NCBI RefSeq assembly: GCF_038181555.1
Contig: NZ_JBBWUA010000006.1
Coordinates: forward strand, 83,593-147,592
Reading direction: 5' to 3'
Source: Desulfitobacterium sp038181555
Lineage (GTDB): Bacteria > Bacillota > Desulfitobacteriia > Desulfitobacteriales > Desulfitobacteriaceae
DNA length: 64,000 nt
The notes under the pieces were generated by a model. It had not been told where the DNA came from. It searched no databases and saw nothing but the letters and a program-made list of their open reading frames with translations. Shown here piece by piece: positions 36,737-45,942 of the stretch (its first letter is position 1; each line of letters opens with the position of its first letter). Both the position numbers and the translations under genes were made by a program.

Positions 36737-39622
36737 ATGACGATTTCATTTATAGAAAAGCAGTTTCCAGTGTCAAAAATAAGCAAAGAAAGTTATAAGG
36801 AGAGGAAAGCGAACAACGGCCAAACCTTAACAGGTCTTGGTAAGTGGTGGGGCAGAAAACCCTTGGTCTTAGTACGGGCTGCTATCCTTGGCTGCCTGAT
36901 GCCAGCTAGCGATAATCCGAAACGGGATATGGAGATCTTTCTTAAGATTATGAGCATGGATAATCATGGGCTTGAACTACGCAAGGAAAAATCCTATACA
37001 GCTTCTGAAATGTATGAAATCGTGATGAATAATAAAAAACTTCGCAATAGAGTTAACGACTGGTTTGATATTACTGGAGATAAGGTGAAGCTTTATAAGG
37101 GTGTTAATAAAAAGGAAGTAGAACTAACTATTTTCAACACACTCGGCTACGATGAAAAATTAACGAAGTGCATTCGACCGGAGCAGCTTAAAAATCTTGA
37201 CGAACAAACATGGAACGAAATCAATCAGCATCTTGGCACTTCGGCGAAGAGTCTCCAAGAGTTAATTGAGCAATTGTCGTTAAAAAGGTATGGCCGGAAT
37301 GTGGTCGTCGGAGATTGCTTCTGTGGGGGCGGTAGTATACCTTTTGAAGCAGCGAGAATGGGTTGTGATACTTATGCCAGTGATCTTAACCCGGTAGCAG
37401 GACTACTAACTTGGGCGAGCATTAATATCTTAGGGGCTAGTGAAAAGGAACTAGAAGACATTAAGCAGTTTCAGCAAGATGTCTTTAACAAGGTTGATCA
37501 GGAGATAACAGAACTTGGCATTGAGCATAACGAACAAGGTGACAGGGCAGTTTCTTACTTGTATTGCGTGGAAGCGAAATGTCCCGAATGCGGGAAGAAG
37601 GTGCCCCTTGCGCCCAGCTGGGTTATTGGTAAAGGAACTAAAACGGTAGCGAAACTTATAGAAAACGAAAATGGATTTGGCATTGTCGTTAAAATGGGGG
37701 CTAGTCCCGCTGAGATAAAGGGAGCAGAAGACTCTGGTACAGTGGTAAATAATGAGCTAAAATGCCCTTCTTACACGTGTGGAAAAACTACCCCAATATC
37801 ATCACTGCGCCTAGACAGAAAGGATGAAGATGGCAATACAATCTATGGACTTAGAAAATGGGGAAAATCTGAGTTTGATTTTCGAGAGGATGACATATAT
37901 AGTGAGAGGCTGTATGCCATAAAATACGAAAAGGCTGATAGGAAGCGCTATTATCGGCATCCGAATGAGCGAGATATTGAGAATGAAGCAAAGGTAAAGG
38001 AAATTGTTGCTGAACACATTGTTTCTTGGCAGGAACAGGGATTAGTGCCGAGTATGGAAATTGAAAGTGGCATGAAAACTGAGGAAGTTATGCGTAATCG
38101 TGGTTGGTCTTATTGGAATCATTTATTTAATGCGAGGCAATTATTAACCCCCGCATTGCTACACAAATATATTCAACAAGTTCCCTCCAGTACGAACTGT
38201 AAGATTGTGGGGATTCTTGGTATGAACAATGTATATCACTGGAATTCAAGACTATCAAGATGGAATTCTGGTGTTGGTGTTGAGAAACCACAAGAAGTGT
38301 TCTACAATCAGGCACTTAACACTCTTATGAATTTTGGCGCGAGATCTTTCTTTAATACTCGATCTTCCTGGTTTTTCAGTCTAAATATATATGCTACAAA
38401 TAGTAATGCTACTATTGAATTATCAGATGCTAGGGAAACTAAAAGAAGCTGTCATATATGGATAACTGACCCTCCCTATGCAGATGCAGTAAATTATCAT
38501 GAATTATCAGAGTTTTTCCTTGCTTGGGATAAAAAACTAATCAGTCAAGTTTTTCCCGCTTGGTACACGGATAGTAAAAGGATTCTTGCGTTAAAAGGGG
38601 ATCAACATTTTGCCCATAGTATGATCGAAATCTATTCAAACCTTGCTAATTATATGTATGATGACGGTCTACAGGTAGTCATGTTTACTCATTCTGATCC
38701 AACTGTTTGGGCGCAGCTCGCATTAATTATGTGGAAGGCTGGGCTGAAAGTAACTGCTGCTTGGAGTATTGCCACAGAAACTGAAAGCGGTGGACTTAAG
38801 GACGGTAATTACGTTAAAGGTACAGCCTTACTCGTTTTAAGAAAACAAACTAATAATGAAACAGCGTATCTTGACGATATTAGCTTTGACATTAAAGATG
38901 AAGTCAAAATGCAAATTGATTCGATGCGGGATTTAGATGACAAGGAAGAACCAAATTTCTCAGACACAGACTATGTTCTCGCCGCTTATGCAGCATCCCT
39001 GAAAGTTTTGACATCTTATAAAAAGATCAGCGGGTTGGAGCTTGATTATGAGTTGGACTTAGCAATCAATAATCCATCTAAATCCAAAGTTGTTGGGGTT
39101 ATCGAGAATGCGAAGCGCATTGCCTATGATTTTATTATTCCGGTAGATTTTGATACGTACCTCTGGAAAGATCTTACCCCCGCAGAACGCTTTTATATCA
39201 AAGGCTTAGAAGCAGAAAAGCATAACAACTACCAGATTTCGACGTATCAGGAGTATGCTCGAGGATTCTCGATCGGCTCCTACAGTCAGCTAATGGCTAG
39301 TGAAAAAGCCAATACGGCAAGGTTTAAGACACCTACTGAATTCGCTATGCGAACCATAAATGACATTCCGGATTTTGAAAGATCGGTATTGCGCACTGTT
39401 TTGGCGGCCATCCATATCGCAATCAAAGAAGACGGGGTTCCGGAGAAAGGATTATTCCACCTTAAACAGCAAATTACGGATTATTGGGGACGCCGTGATA
39501 TGATTAAGCAGTTGCTACAGGTCTTAAAGGATACGAGGAACATTGACAACATGCCACATTGGACTGAAAATGCTGAAATGGCCGACCACTTATACGTGCT
39601 GGTCGATAATGACCACATATAA
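36737..39622 (+). CDS. DUF1156 adenine-specific DNA methylase with zinc ribbon
   Basis: 961 aa from the ATG at 36737 (RBS GAGGAGG); earlier in-frame ATGs would lie inside DUF3780. N-terminal DUF1156 hallmark GKWWGRKPLVLVRAA. SAM-binding region VVGDCFCGGGSIPFEA (about 190-205) and catalytic TDPPYADAVNYHE (DPPY about 577-580) identify an N6-adenine or N4-cytosine methylase. A CPECGKK...CPSYTCGK ribbon sits in the middle. By analogy with DISARM and BREX, it may mark host DNA as self while the ATPase and helicases act on unmarked DNA; the methylated site cannot be read from sequence. Confidence 0.9.
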   Translation: MTISFIEKQFPVSKISKESYKERKANNGQTLTGLGKWWGRKPLVLVRAAILGCLMPASDNPKRDMEIFLKIMSMDNHGLELRKEKSYTASEMYEIVMNNKKLRNRVNDWFDITGDKVKLYKGVNKKEVELTIFNTLGYDEKLTKCIRPEQLKNLDEQTWNEINQHLGTSAKSLQELIEQLSLKRYGRNVVVGDCFCGGGSIPFEAARMGCDTYASDLNPVAGLLTWASINILGASEKELEDIKQFQQDVFNKVDQEITELGIEHNEQGDRAVSYLYCVEAKCPECGKKVPLAPSWVIGKGTKTVAKLIENENGFGIVVKMGASPAEIKGAEDSGTVVNNELKCPSYTCGKTTPISSLRLDRKDEDGNTIYGLRKWGKSEFDFREDDIYSERLYAIKYEKADRKRYYRHPNERDIENEAKVKEIVAEHIVSWQEQGLVPSMEIESGMKTEEVMRNRGWSYWNHLFNARQLLTPALLHKYIQQVPSSTNCKIVGILGMNNVYHWNSRLSRWNSGVGVEKPQEVFYNQALNTLMNFGARSFFNTRSSWFFSLNIYATNSNATIELSDARETKRSCHIWITDPPYADAVNYHELSEFFLAWDKKLISQVFPAWYTDSKRILALKGDQHFAHSMIEIYSNLANYMYDDGLQVVMFTHSDPTVWAQLALIMWKAGLKVTAAWSIATETESGGLKDGNYVKGTALLVLRKQTNNETAYLDDISFDIKDEVKMQIDSMRDLDDKEEPNFSDTDYVLAAYAASLKVLTSYKKISGLELDYELDLAINNPSKSKVVGVIENAKRIAYDFIIPVDFDTYLWKDLTPAERFYIKGLEAEKHNNYQISTYQEYARGFSIGSYSQLMASEKANTARFKTPTEFAMRTINDIPDFERSVLRTVLAAIHIAIKEDGVPEKGLFHLKQQITDYWGRRDMIKQLLQVLKDTRNIDNMPHWTENAEMADHLYVLVDNDHI

Positions 39623-39770
39623 GCAATATGTTTTTTGGGGGGAGATAAAGTTGGAATGTTATTGTCAAAAAAGATATATAGACATTTTGCCTCCCCCTGA
39701 AGTATTACTTATTGGTTTTATATAATGTACCAAGTATCTTGGGGATTCTTTAGGCGAAGTGGGGATTCAA

Positions 39771-40232
39771 GTGTACTACATTTTTGTTCTTAATACATTG
39801 GAGCTAGAGGATAATCCTTGGAAAGCAAAAGACATTATGAATTGCTTATTAGATATGAAATTATGGGCTTTTGCTTCAATGGCTCCAAACTTGAAGTATA
39901 TGGCTAAGGACGACCGAGCTGTTATTTACTTAGCAGGTAAGAGTAATCGCTTTTTTGCGGCTGACTTTACAATTGCACGAAAACCTTATGAAACAAACCT
40001 AAAAAACGAAGAACCTAATTGGTTAGCCCTGTTCCCAATAAGGGTTGAAATAACAGAAGTTAATCTTTGGCCTAAACATGTATCCATTGGCGAAATTATC
40101 GGTGAGCTAGATTTTATTTATGATAAAAAGAATTATGGTTTGTATTTTAGACAATCCAACAAAGCTATCGAGAAGGCAGATTTCATTAGGATTGTTTCTG
40201 CCGCAAGTCATAAAATACACGCCAATACTTAA
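39771..40232 (+). CDS. EVE-like (PUA-fold) modified-base-binding protein
   Basis: About 153 aa from the GTG at 39771 (GGGG six bases upstream); an in-frame GTG at 39759 is the alternative. Pattern YYIFVLNT...LKYMAKDDRAVIYLAG...RFFAADFTIARKP fits EVE domains, which bind modified bases in DNA or RNA and are common beside methylase-dependent defence genes. It lies between the DUF1156 methylase and the PLD-SNF2 helicase, so sensing methylated DNA is a reasonable guess. Assignment rests on pattern only. Confidence 0.6.
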   Translation: MYYIFVLNTLELEDNPWKAKDIMNCLLDMKLWAFASMAPNLKYMAKDDRAVIYLAGKSNRFFAADFTIARKPYETNLKNEEPNWLALFPIRVEITEVNLWPKHVSIGEIIGELDFIYDKKNYGLYFRQSNKAIEKADFIRIVSAASHKIHANT

Positions 40233-40317
40233 AATGATAAGAACGGAAATGACCTACTATCTATATGTTTTGGTCGTATAATGTCCAAGTTTAAATAATG
40301 AGTAAGTAGGTGAGCAG

Positions 40318-43080
40318 ATGATTAATAGGTATTCATCAAGGCGTAGCAAATTGAGTCAAGCTTTTCTTAACGAAAAACTTAAGAATGCTGTGAGTTATGA
40401 TCGGATTGCCGGATATTTCTGCTCATCTATCCTAGAAATCGCTGGGGAGAGTATAGAAAATGTCGATGGCAAGGTTAGGATCATTTGTAATTCCTCCCTG
40501 AATGCGGAAGATGTCGAAACCGCAGTCTATGCAAATCATAGAATGAAGCAGGAGTGGTGTGAGTATTTACCGGAAGAAAAGTATTCGGATGAGAACTCCG
40601 CTCTTCGATTAAGAAAGCTTCATGCATTGTTGTCATCGGGGAAACTTGAAATAAAGGTCATGCCCGATGAGATCTATGGGCTGATGCATGGCAAAGCAGG
40701 TGTTATAACTTATGGGAATGGAAATAAAACTTCCTTTTTAGGGAGTATTAATGAAACTAAAAGTGCCTATACCGTGAATTACGAAATGCTTTGGGAGGAT
40801 GACAGTCCGGAAGCTACGGCTTGGGTCCAGGAAGAATTTGATTTCTTCTGGAACAGTAGATATGCGGTTAATCTCTGTGATTTTGTAATTTCCGATATTG
40901 ACAGGATTTCTAAGCGTGTTGTTATCCCCCTGAAGGATTGGCGCGATGATAGCGATGACGCTGTGCCAGCTGTGGCAGTGGAGGATACGGTTTACCGTCG
41001 TGACTTTGGTCTATGGGAGCATCAAAAATACTTTGTTGAGCTCGCTTTTAGGGAACATAAACAAAAAGGTGGTGCTCGTTTTCTATTAGCGGATATGGTT
41101 GGGCTGGGGAAAACGATTCAGCTTGCTATGTCCGCCAAACTAATGGCCTTATATGGGGATAAGCCTGTTTTAATCATCGTACCTAAAACGCTAACTTATC
41201 AGTGGCAAGAGGAACTAAAAACCTTACTAGATATGCCTAGTGCTGTCTGGACTGGCCGAGGCTGGATTGATGAAAACGGCTACGAGTACCCTGCTGATAG
41301 CAATCGGAGTATTTTAAAATGCCCTCGCCGTGTGGGTATTATTTCGCAAGGAATGATTACTAGGAAATCCGAGACAGCTGAATTGTTAAAACAACTGAAA
41401 TATGAATGCGTTATTCTTGATGAGGCACACAGGGCTAGGAGAACAAATGCTGCCAAGGATCCAGACATGCATAAAGCGCAGCCTAATAATTTGTTGGCTT
41501 TTTTAAATGAGATTACCTTTCAGACGAAAAGCTTATTACTTGCCACCGCGACCCCGGTTCAGATCAATCCAATCGAAGTCTTTGACTTATTGCATGCATT
41601 GTCTTTGCCGAATGAGGCTACCAAAGTATTGGGAGATAAGCACAGTGTCTGGAGAAGAAGGCCTCAAACCGCTTTGAACTATATATCCGGTAATGTGGAT
41701 GTTCCTACTTTAGAATCGGAAGTGTGGGAGATAATCCGGAATCCGTTTCCCCAGAAAAGCGAGAATAACCGCCGTATTGAAATTATCCGCAATCAATTGG
41801 ATATTACTGATGATACATTTGTTTTGCCGCAAAGCATGTATTCAGAACTGCGCTTAGCCCAGAAACAGAAAATAAAAGAGTTATACTTTGACGATAGCTT
41901 TGTGCAAAACCATAATCCTTATATCCGGTCGATTATCCGTAGAACTAGAAAGTTTTTAGAAGAAACTATTAACAAAGAAACAGGGGAATATTATCTAGAA
42001 AAGATCGAGGTTGAACTCTTTGGTGAAAATGATAAAGAGGCTCTTGAACTTATGGGGTATTTGTATCAAGCATATACAACCGCTGAGGAATTTTGCTCCT
42101 TGCTTTCTTCGCGCGTCAAAGGCGGAGGTTTTATGTCAACATTGATGCTGAGACGGATCGGTAGCACCATGCTTGCCGGTGAAAATACGGCAAAGAAGAT
42201 GCTCGCTTGGACCGCAGAGGGAAAAGAACGCCTTAGAGACTTGTATGAAGATCTTTTCGATGAGGATGATGAAGATAATGAAGAAAGACGCAGTGAAATT
42301 AAAGAGCTTACCATAGAGGAAGTACGTTGCTTAGAAAAATTAGTAAAGGTTTTAAAAAATAATAAAGATACGGATCCTAAATATGAAAAAGTGTTGGATA
42401 TTCTGCAAAATGGAGTTGAAGACGAAGGAGCTTGGAAAGACAAAGGGTGTATCATTTTCTCTCAGTATTTCGACAGTGTCAAATATGTAGCAGAATTATT
42501 GTCCAAGGATCTAAAGGACACGCCTATTGCTTTATATGCCGGTGGTGATAAGTCGGGTATATACGTGAACGGTAGTTTCCGTAAAGAAACTAAGGAAAAT
42601 ATTAAGAAGGCAGTTAAGAATCATGAAATCAAAATTCTCGTGGGTACAGATGCTGCCTCAGAAGGTCTAAACCTGCAGACCCTATCTACACTCATTAATC
42701 TTGACTTACCTTGGAACCCCACCCGCTTAGAGCAAAGAAAAGGACGTATTCAGAGGATTGGCCAGATCAGCAAAAAGATCTTGATCTATAATATGCGTTA
42801 TAAGGATTCTGTTGAGGACAAGGTGCATGTCAAGTTATCAGAAAGGCTAAAGAGTATTCATGATATTTTTGGCCAGATACCTGAGGTGCTTGAGGACATC
42901 TGGATTGCGATGGCCCAAAACGATGAGAAACTTGCTGAGGAAGCGATCAATAAAGTGCCAAAACGGCATCCTTTTGAGCTGAAATACGAACAGAATATTC
43001 CTAAGACTGAGGATTGGCAGTCTTGTACTTTTGTTTTGAACAAAGAAGAAAAGTTAAAGGAACTGCTGAAAGGTTGGTAA
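40318..43080 (+). CDS. PLD-SNF2 helicase, anti-phage associated (DrmD-like)
   Basis: 920 aa. The N-terminal 180 residues are phospholipase D-like, with a single HGKAGVI...SFLGSINET half-motif (HxK near 123-125). From about 235 a SNF2 helicase core follows: ADMVGLGKTIQLA (Walker A about 262-266), ILDEAHRAR (DEAH about 367-370), LLATATPVQ, IIFSQYFDSVKYV, and LDLPWNPTRLEQRKGRIQRI. PLD-SNF2 proteins are regular partners of DUF1156/DUF499/DUF3780, and the helicase resembles DISARM DrmD. Only one HxK means two chains would be needed for a canonical PLD active site. An RBS is weak (GTAGGTGAG before the ATG). Confidence 0.9.
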   Translation: MINRYSSRRSKLSQAFLNEKLKNAVSYDRIAGYFCSSILEIAGESIENVDGKVRIICNSSLNAEDVETAVYANHRMKQEWCEYLPEEKYSDENSALRLRKLHALLSSGKLEIKVMPDEIYGLMHGKAGVITYGNGNKTSFLGSINETKSAYTVNYEMLWEDDSPEATAWVQEEFDFFWNSRYAVNLCDFVISDIDRISKRVVIPLKDWRDDSDDAVPAVAVEDTVYRRDFGLWEHQKYFVELAFREHKQKGGARFLLADMVGLGKTIQLAMSAKLMALYGDKPVLIIVPKTLTYQWQEELKTLLDMPSAVWTGRGWIDENGYEYPADSNRSILKCPRRVGIISQGMITRKSETAELLKQLKYECVILDEAHRARRTNAAKDPDMHKAQPNNLLAFLNEITFQTKSLLLATATPVQINPIEVFDLLHALSLPNEATKVLGDKHSVWRRRPQTALNYISGNVDVPTLESEVWEIIRNPFPQKSENNRRIEIIRNQLDITDDTFVLPQSMYSELRLAQKQKIKELYFDDSFVQNHNPYIRSIIRRTRKFLEETINKETGEYYLEKIEVELFGENDKEALELMGYLYQAYTTAEEFCSLLSSRVKGGGFMSTLMLRRIGSTMLAGENTAKKMLAWTAEGKERLRDLYEDLFDEDDEDNEERRSEIKELTIEEVRCLEKLVKVLKNNKDTDPKYEKVLDILQNGVEDEGAWKDKGCIIFSQYFDSVKYVAELLSKDLKDTPIALYAGGDKSGIYVNGSFRKETKENIKKAVKNHEIKILVGTDAASEGLNLQTLSTLINLDLPWNPTRLEQRKGRIQRIGQISKKILIYNMRYKDSVEDKVHVKLSERLKSIHDIFGQIPEVLEDIWIAMAQNDEKLAEEAINKVPKRHPFELKYEQNIPKTEDWQSCTFVLNKEEKLKELLKGW

Positions 43081-43158
43081 GTAAGTTGATTTATCAACAT
43101 ACTTCCAAATGATCCGTCTTACACCTAAAACTCAGTAGTATAATACAATTATCTTTGT

Positions 43159-43902
43159 TCAGCTCGTTTTTTTATAAGGTATAAAACGACTTACCTTATT
43201 CATCAACTTCCTTATTACAGTTCTCTTTGGGTTAAATGCTTGGTCAAGTGTAAGAACTTGCTGACTAGGTGTAAGCATTTCAAGTCGTCCATCAACTCGT
43301 ATAAAAGACATTATATAACTGGTAACCTGACCGGTGAGACGCTGGGGGTTTCCTTTAGGTAAAGCTGCGCTGTCATAAAGAAACTCTTTTGCTTGTTCAT
43401 TAATATTAAGGGATGCTATAGCATTTAGGGTTTTATGAGTGGAATTACCATTAATGAACTTTGGAGGTACTCTGGGATCATATGAGTAATTTTGATCTAA
43501 ATAACCCTTTGAAAACCCTGTTATATAGGTGAGTGCTTTATTATCAAAGCCAAGCAATTTAAGGGAATTCATTAATTGAAGTCTATTTTCTTTACTATTA
43601 TCACCTCTAGGCATCAATCTTCTGAGTGTTTTTATTAACATTTCTTCATAAGAATCTGAAGTCTCAATAAGGCATATTGCATTAGGTGATTTTGAGATGT
43701 GGTTCATAAAGTAATATTTATCAAATCCGCCGACAAGGATATAAGAATCCTCATCGGGATGCTTTTCGACGGCAAGAAGGAGATCGTATACATGGAGTGT
43801 TTCTTTGGCCTTTTCCATCCGCTTCAAATACTCCTTAGTGATAACGGGGGTAAAGAGAGGTTTAATTTTGTCAATTGGGATGACTAGGATTCGCTCGTGC
43901 AT
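43159..43902 (-). CDS. ParB-like N-terminal domain protein (intact copy)
   Basis: 247 aa, RBS GAGGAGGG. N-terminus ERILVIPIDKIKPL and ILVGGFDKYYFM match the ParB/Srx-type fold, where VDGHHR-like text is replaced by GGFDKY. A helical middle has an HTH-like KALTYITGFSKGYLDQNY. The C-terminal part is basic. It is the only minus-strand gene in the island and diverges from the DUF488 pair, 210 bases apart. A decayed paralogue lies at 63053-63770 with a shared upstream motif. Likely a DNA-binding regulator or ParB-type accessory protein; NTPase or nuclease activity cannot be judged. Confidence 0.7.
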   Translation of the reverse strand: MHERILVIPIDKIKPLFTPVITKEYLKRMEKAKETLHVYDLLLAVEKHPDEDSYILVGGFDKYYFMNHISKSPNAICLIETSDSYEEMLIKTLRRLMPRGDNSKENRLQLMNSLKLLGFDNKALTYITGFSKGYLDQNYSYDPRVPPKFINGNSTHKTLNAIASLNINEQAKEFLYDSAALPKGNPQRLTGQVTSYIMSFIRVDGRLEMLTPSQQVLTLDQAFNPKRTVIRKLMNKVSRFIPYKKTS

Positions 43903-43941
43903 ATACTATCCCTCCTCTTTAGGGATATATATGATTGTCAA

Positions 43942-43954
43942 ATTTTGTCCTATT
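43942..43954 (-). promoter_or_regulatory. Conserved upstream motif of the ParB-like gene, copy 1
   Basis: ATTTTGTCCTATT on + (AATAGGACAAAAT on the gene strand), 40 bases before the ATG. The same 13 bases occur 36 bases before the pseudogene at 63053-63770, so this is probably a promoter element or an autoregulatory site. A TCACCG/CGGTGA inverted repeat follows at about 43965-43990. Confidence 0.5.
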
Positions 43955-44112
43955 CTTACTAGTATCACCGGAATGCCCGGAAACGGTGACGTTCTTTTCG
44001 CTAGTGCGGAAAAGCTAATCCAGTATCGACTTTTTGGCAGGAAATATTTACAATATGAAGAAAGTATTTATAAGGATTAATTTGTACTGATAAATTTAAA
44101 TGAGGGATTGAT

Positions 44113-44748
44113 ATGTTTACAGTATATACAATTGGTCATTCTACCCATTCCCATGAGCAGTTACTAAAACTATTAAAGGAAAAAGACATTAACTGTGTAG
44201 TTGATGTTCGAAGTGTTCCCTATTCCAGGTATGCCAATCTTTATAATAGGGAAGTGCTTAAAGCATTCTTAAACACCAATAAGATCATCTATCTTTTTAT
44301 GGGTAAGGAGCTTGGAGCAAGGCAAGCGAGCCCATTGCTATATACTCCAGAAGGATATCTTGATTTCGAAAAGACAAGCAAATCGGATGTATTTCGTTCA
44401 GGTATTAAACGAGTTTTGGTTGGATTGGAGAAGAATTATATTATCGCATTAATGTGTACGGAAAAGGATCCAATTGATTGCCACAGAGCAATATTAGTAG
44501 GGAAAGAATTAAAGGAAGTAGGTTGTTCAGTTCGGCATATTCTCGAAGATGGTAAGATAGAAACTCAAGAAGAGCTTGAAATGAGAATGATAAACACCTG
44601 TTTTCCTGATTGGCGCCAACTCTCATTGTTTGCGGAGCAAGACTCAATTCTTCAGAAGGATGAACTTATTATCAAGGCCTATCGGCAGAAGAATACCGAA
44701 ATTGGTTATAAACAGGAGAGTGAACAGGAGGAGGTGACAAATGCTTGA
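44113..44748 (+). CDS. DUF488 family protein, first copy
   Basis: 211 aa. Family marks: FTVYTIGHSTHSHEQLLKLL at the start, VVDVRSVPYSRY, and the Cys motif MCTEKDPIDCHRAIL. It has a C-terminal extension of about 60 residues. DUF488 proteins are of unknown function, often in pairs and near nucleic-acid genes. It overlaps the second copy by TTGA, after an internal GGAGGAGGTGAC ribosome site. Confidence 0.85.
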   Translation: MFTVYTIGHSTHSHEQLLKLLKEKDINCVVDVRSVPYSRYANLYNREVLKAFLNTNKIIYLFMGKELGARQASPLLYTPEGYLDFEKTSKSDVFRSGIKRVLVGLEKNYIIALMCTEKDPIDCHRAILVGKELKEVGCSVRHILEDGKIETQEELEMRMINTCFPDWRQLSLFAEQDSILQKDELIIKAYRQKNTEIGYKQESEQEEVTNA

Positions 44749-45179
44749 AGATATATACAATCGGATTTACAAAGAAATCTGCAGAAGAGTTTTTTTCCTT
44801 GCTGCAAAATAGCGGAGTGAAAACCCTCGTTGATGTTAGATTAAATAATTCTTCGCAATTAGCAGGATTTACCAAGGGCAATGATCTAAAATATTTTCTT
44901 AAAACTATTGCAGGCATCGATTATGCTCATCGGGACGACCTCGCCCCGACTAAAGAAATATTAAATGCATACAAGAATAAAGCCATTGATTGGAATCAGT
45001 ATGAATTTATGTTTAAAGATTTGCTTCAAACAAGAAAACCTATAATCGAAGATATAGTCTTTAATAATGCATGCTTATTATGCAGTGAAGAGCGACCTGA
45101 CCAATGTCATAGGAGGCTGGTAGGAGATTACATAAGAGAAAACCTACTCCCAACTAATATTGAGATAATACATTTATAA
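44745..45179 (+). CDS. DUF488 family protein, second copy
   Basis: 144 aa from a TTG overlapping the previous stop as TTGA. Starts IYTIGFTKKSAEEFFSLL, keeps VDVRLNNSSQLAGF and the LCSEERPDQCHRRLV Cys/His motif. It is shorter than the first copy and belongs to the smaller DUF488 type. The tight coupling suggests a heterodimer. An ATG-started frame four bases upstream stops after 23 codons and is not a gene. Confidence 0.85.
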   Translation: MKIYTIGFTKKSAEEFFSLLQNSGVKTLVDVRLNNSSQLAGFTKGNDLKYFLKTIAGIDYAHRDDLAPTKEILNAYKNKAIDWNQYEFMFKDLLQTRKPIIEDIVFNNACLLCSEERPDQCHRRLVGDYIRENLLPTNIEIIHL

Positions 45180-45213
45180 TTTACCTAATATCTTCGTATT
45201 GGAGTGAAGTAAT

Positions 45214-45870
45214 ATGCAGAAAGATATTGTTTTACTCGCTTGTTCAAAAAAACACAATAATTATTGCGTAGCCGGTATTGATATTAATAATGGTGAATGG
45301 ATAAGAGTCGTTTCAAATAATCCACATATTGTTGAGGCCGTAACATTAGATGATATGAGGTATGAGGACGGGACACTTCCTGAACTATTAGATATTTTAA
45401 GTATCTCTTTTTTGGAGCATAAACCGAATTATTACCAGCCGGAAAACTATCTATTTGATGATAGTTTCTATTGGGAAAGAATTGGCAAAGCAAATGCTAT
45501 GGATGTTATAGCAGACTATGCCACTAATGAACCAGAGTATTTATTTTACGATGCCAATAAAGCCGTTGAATCGGAGTTTATTCAATCATTGTATGACAAT
45601 GAAAAATACTCTCTGATTGCCATAACCCCTCAGAGTTTAAAGGTACATGTCAAGAAGTGGCCAGAAGGTAAAAAAGTAACAATGAGTTTTTACTATAATC
45701 AAAGGCTTTATAGTTATTTACGAGTAACTGACCCGGATTTCGAAGAAGAATACTTAGATCGAGCAGAGGGTACATACAGTCTTGGTAATAATGCTATGTT
45801 AGTCATTAGTCTTGGTGAAAATTATCATGGTGCTCATTATAAATTGATTTCTGGTGTTATAATACCCTAG
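45214..45870 (+). CDS. Dual OB-domain-like protein
   Basis: 218 aa. KDIVLLACSKKHNNYCVAGI followed by NNGEWIRVVS is typical of the dual-OB (DuOB) family, predicted nucleic-acid-binding proteins that are often encoded next to DUF488 proteins. A second beta-rich half ends LVISLGENYHGAHYKLISGV. It follows the DUF488 pair by 34 bases and is probably in the same transcript. Function is unknown. Confidence 0.65.
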   Translation: MQKDIVLLACSKKHNNYCVAGIDINNGEWIRVVSNNPHIVEAVTLDDMRYEDGTLPELLDILSISFLEHKPNYYQPENYLFDDSFYWERIGKANAMDVIADYATNEPEYLFYDANKAVESEFIQSLYDNEKYSLIAITPQSLKVHVKKWPEGKKVTMSFYYNQRLYSYLRVTDPDFEEEYLDRAEGTYSLGNNAMLVISLGENYHGAHYKLISGVIIP

Positions 45871-45889
45871 TAAATTGGGTTATTATAAC
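45856..45889 (+). terminator. Terminator-like hairpin at the end of the dual-OB gene
   Basis: GTTATAATACCC pairs with GGGTTATTATAAC with one bulged base; it overlaps the stop codon. No clean T-run follows. Confidence 0.5.
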
Positions 45890-45907
45890 GATTAATTTTA
45901 AAATTCC

Positions 45908-45936
45908 TTGCAAAGTGAATATTCTGAATATATAAT
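45908..45936 (+). promoter_or_regulatory. Promoter before the pPIWI-RE cassette
   Basis: TTGCAA (45908-45913), exactly 17 bases, TATAAT (45931-45936). Transcription should start near 45943. Confidence 0.7.
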
Positions 45937-45942
45937 AAAAGC

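Noticed and set aside
39652..39726. 24-codon ORF after the DUF1156 gene with a GGGGGGAG site
   Set aside because: Too short, ends with no recognisable domain, and may be only part of the leader of the EVE-like gene.
24463..43080. Canonical DISARM class 1 or class 2 system
   Set aside because: There is no separate drmC, drmE or drmMII, DrmA- and DrmB-like parts are one chain, and DUF499/DUF3780/DUF1156 are not DISARM core genes. DISARM-like is as far as the sequence allows.
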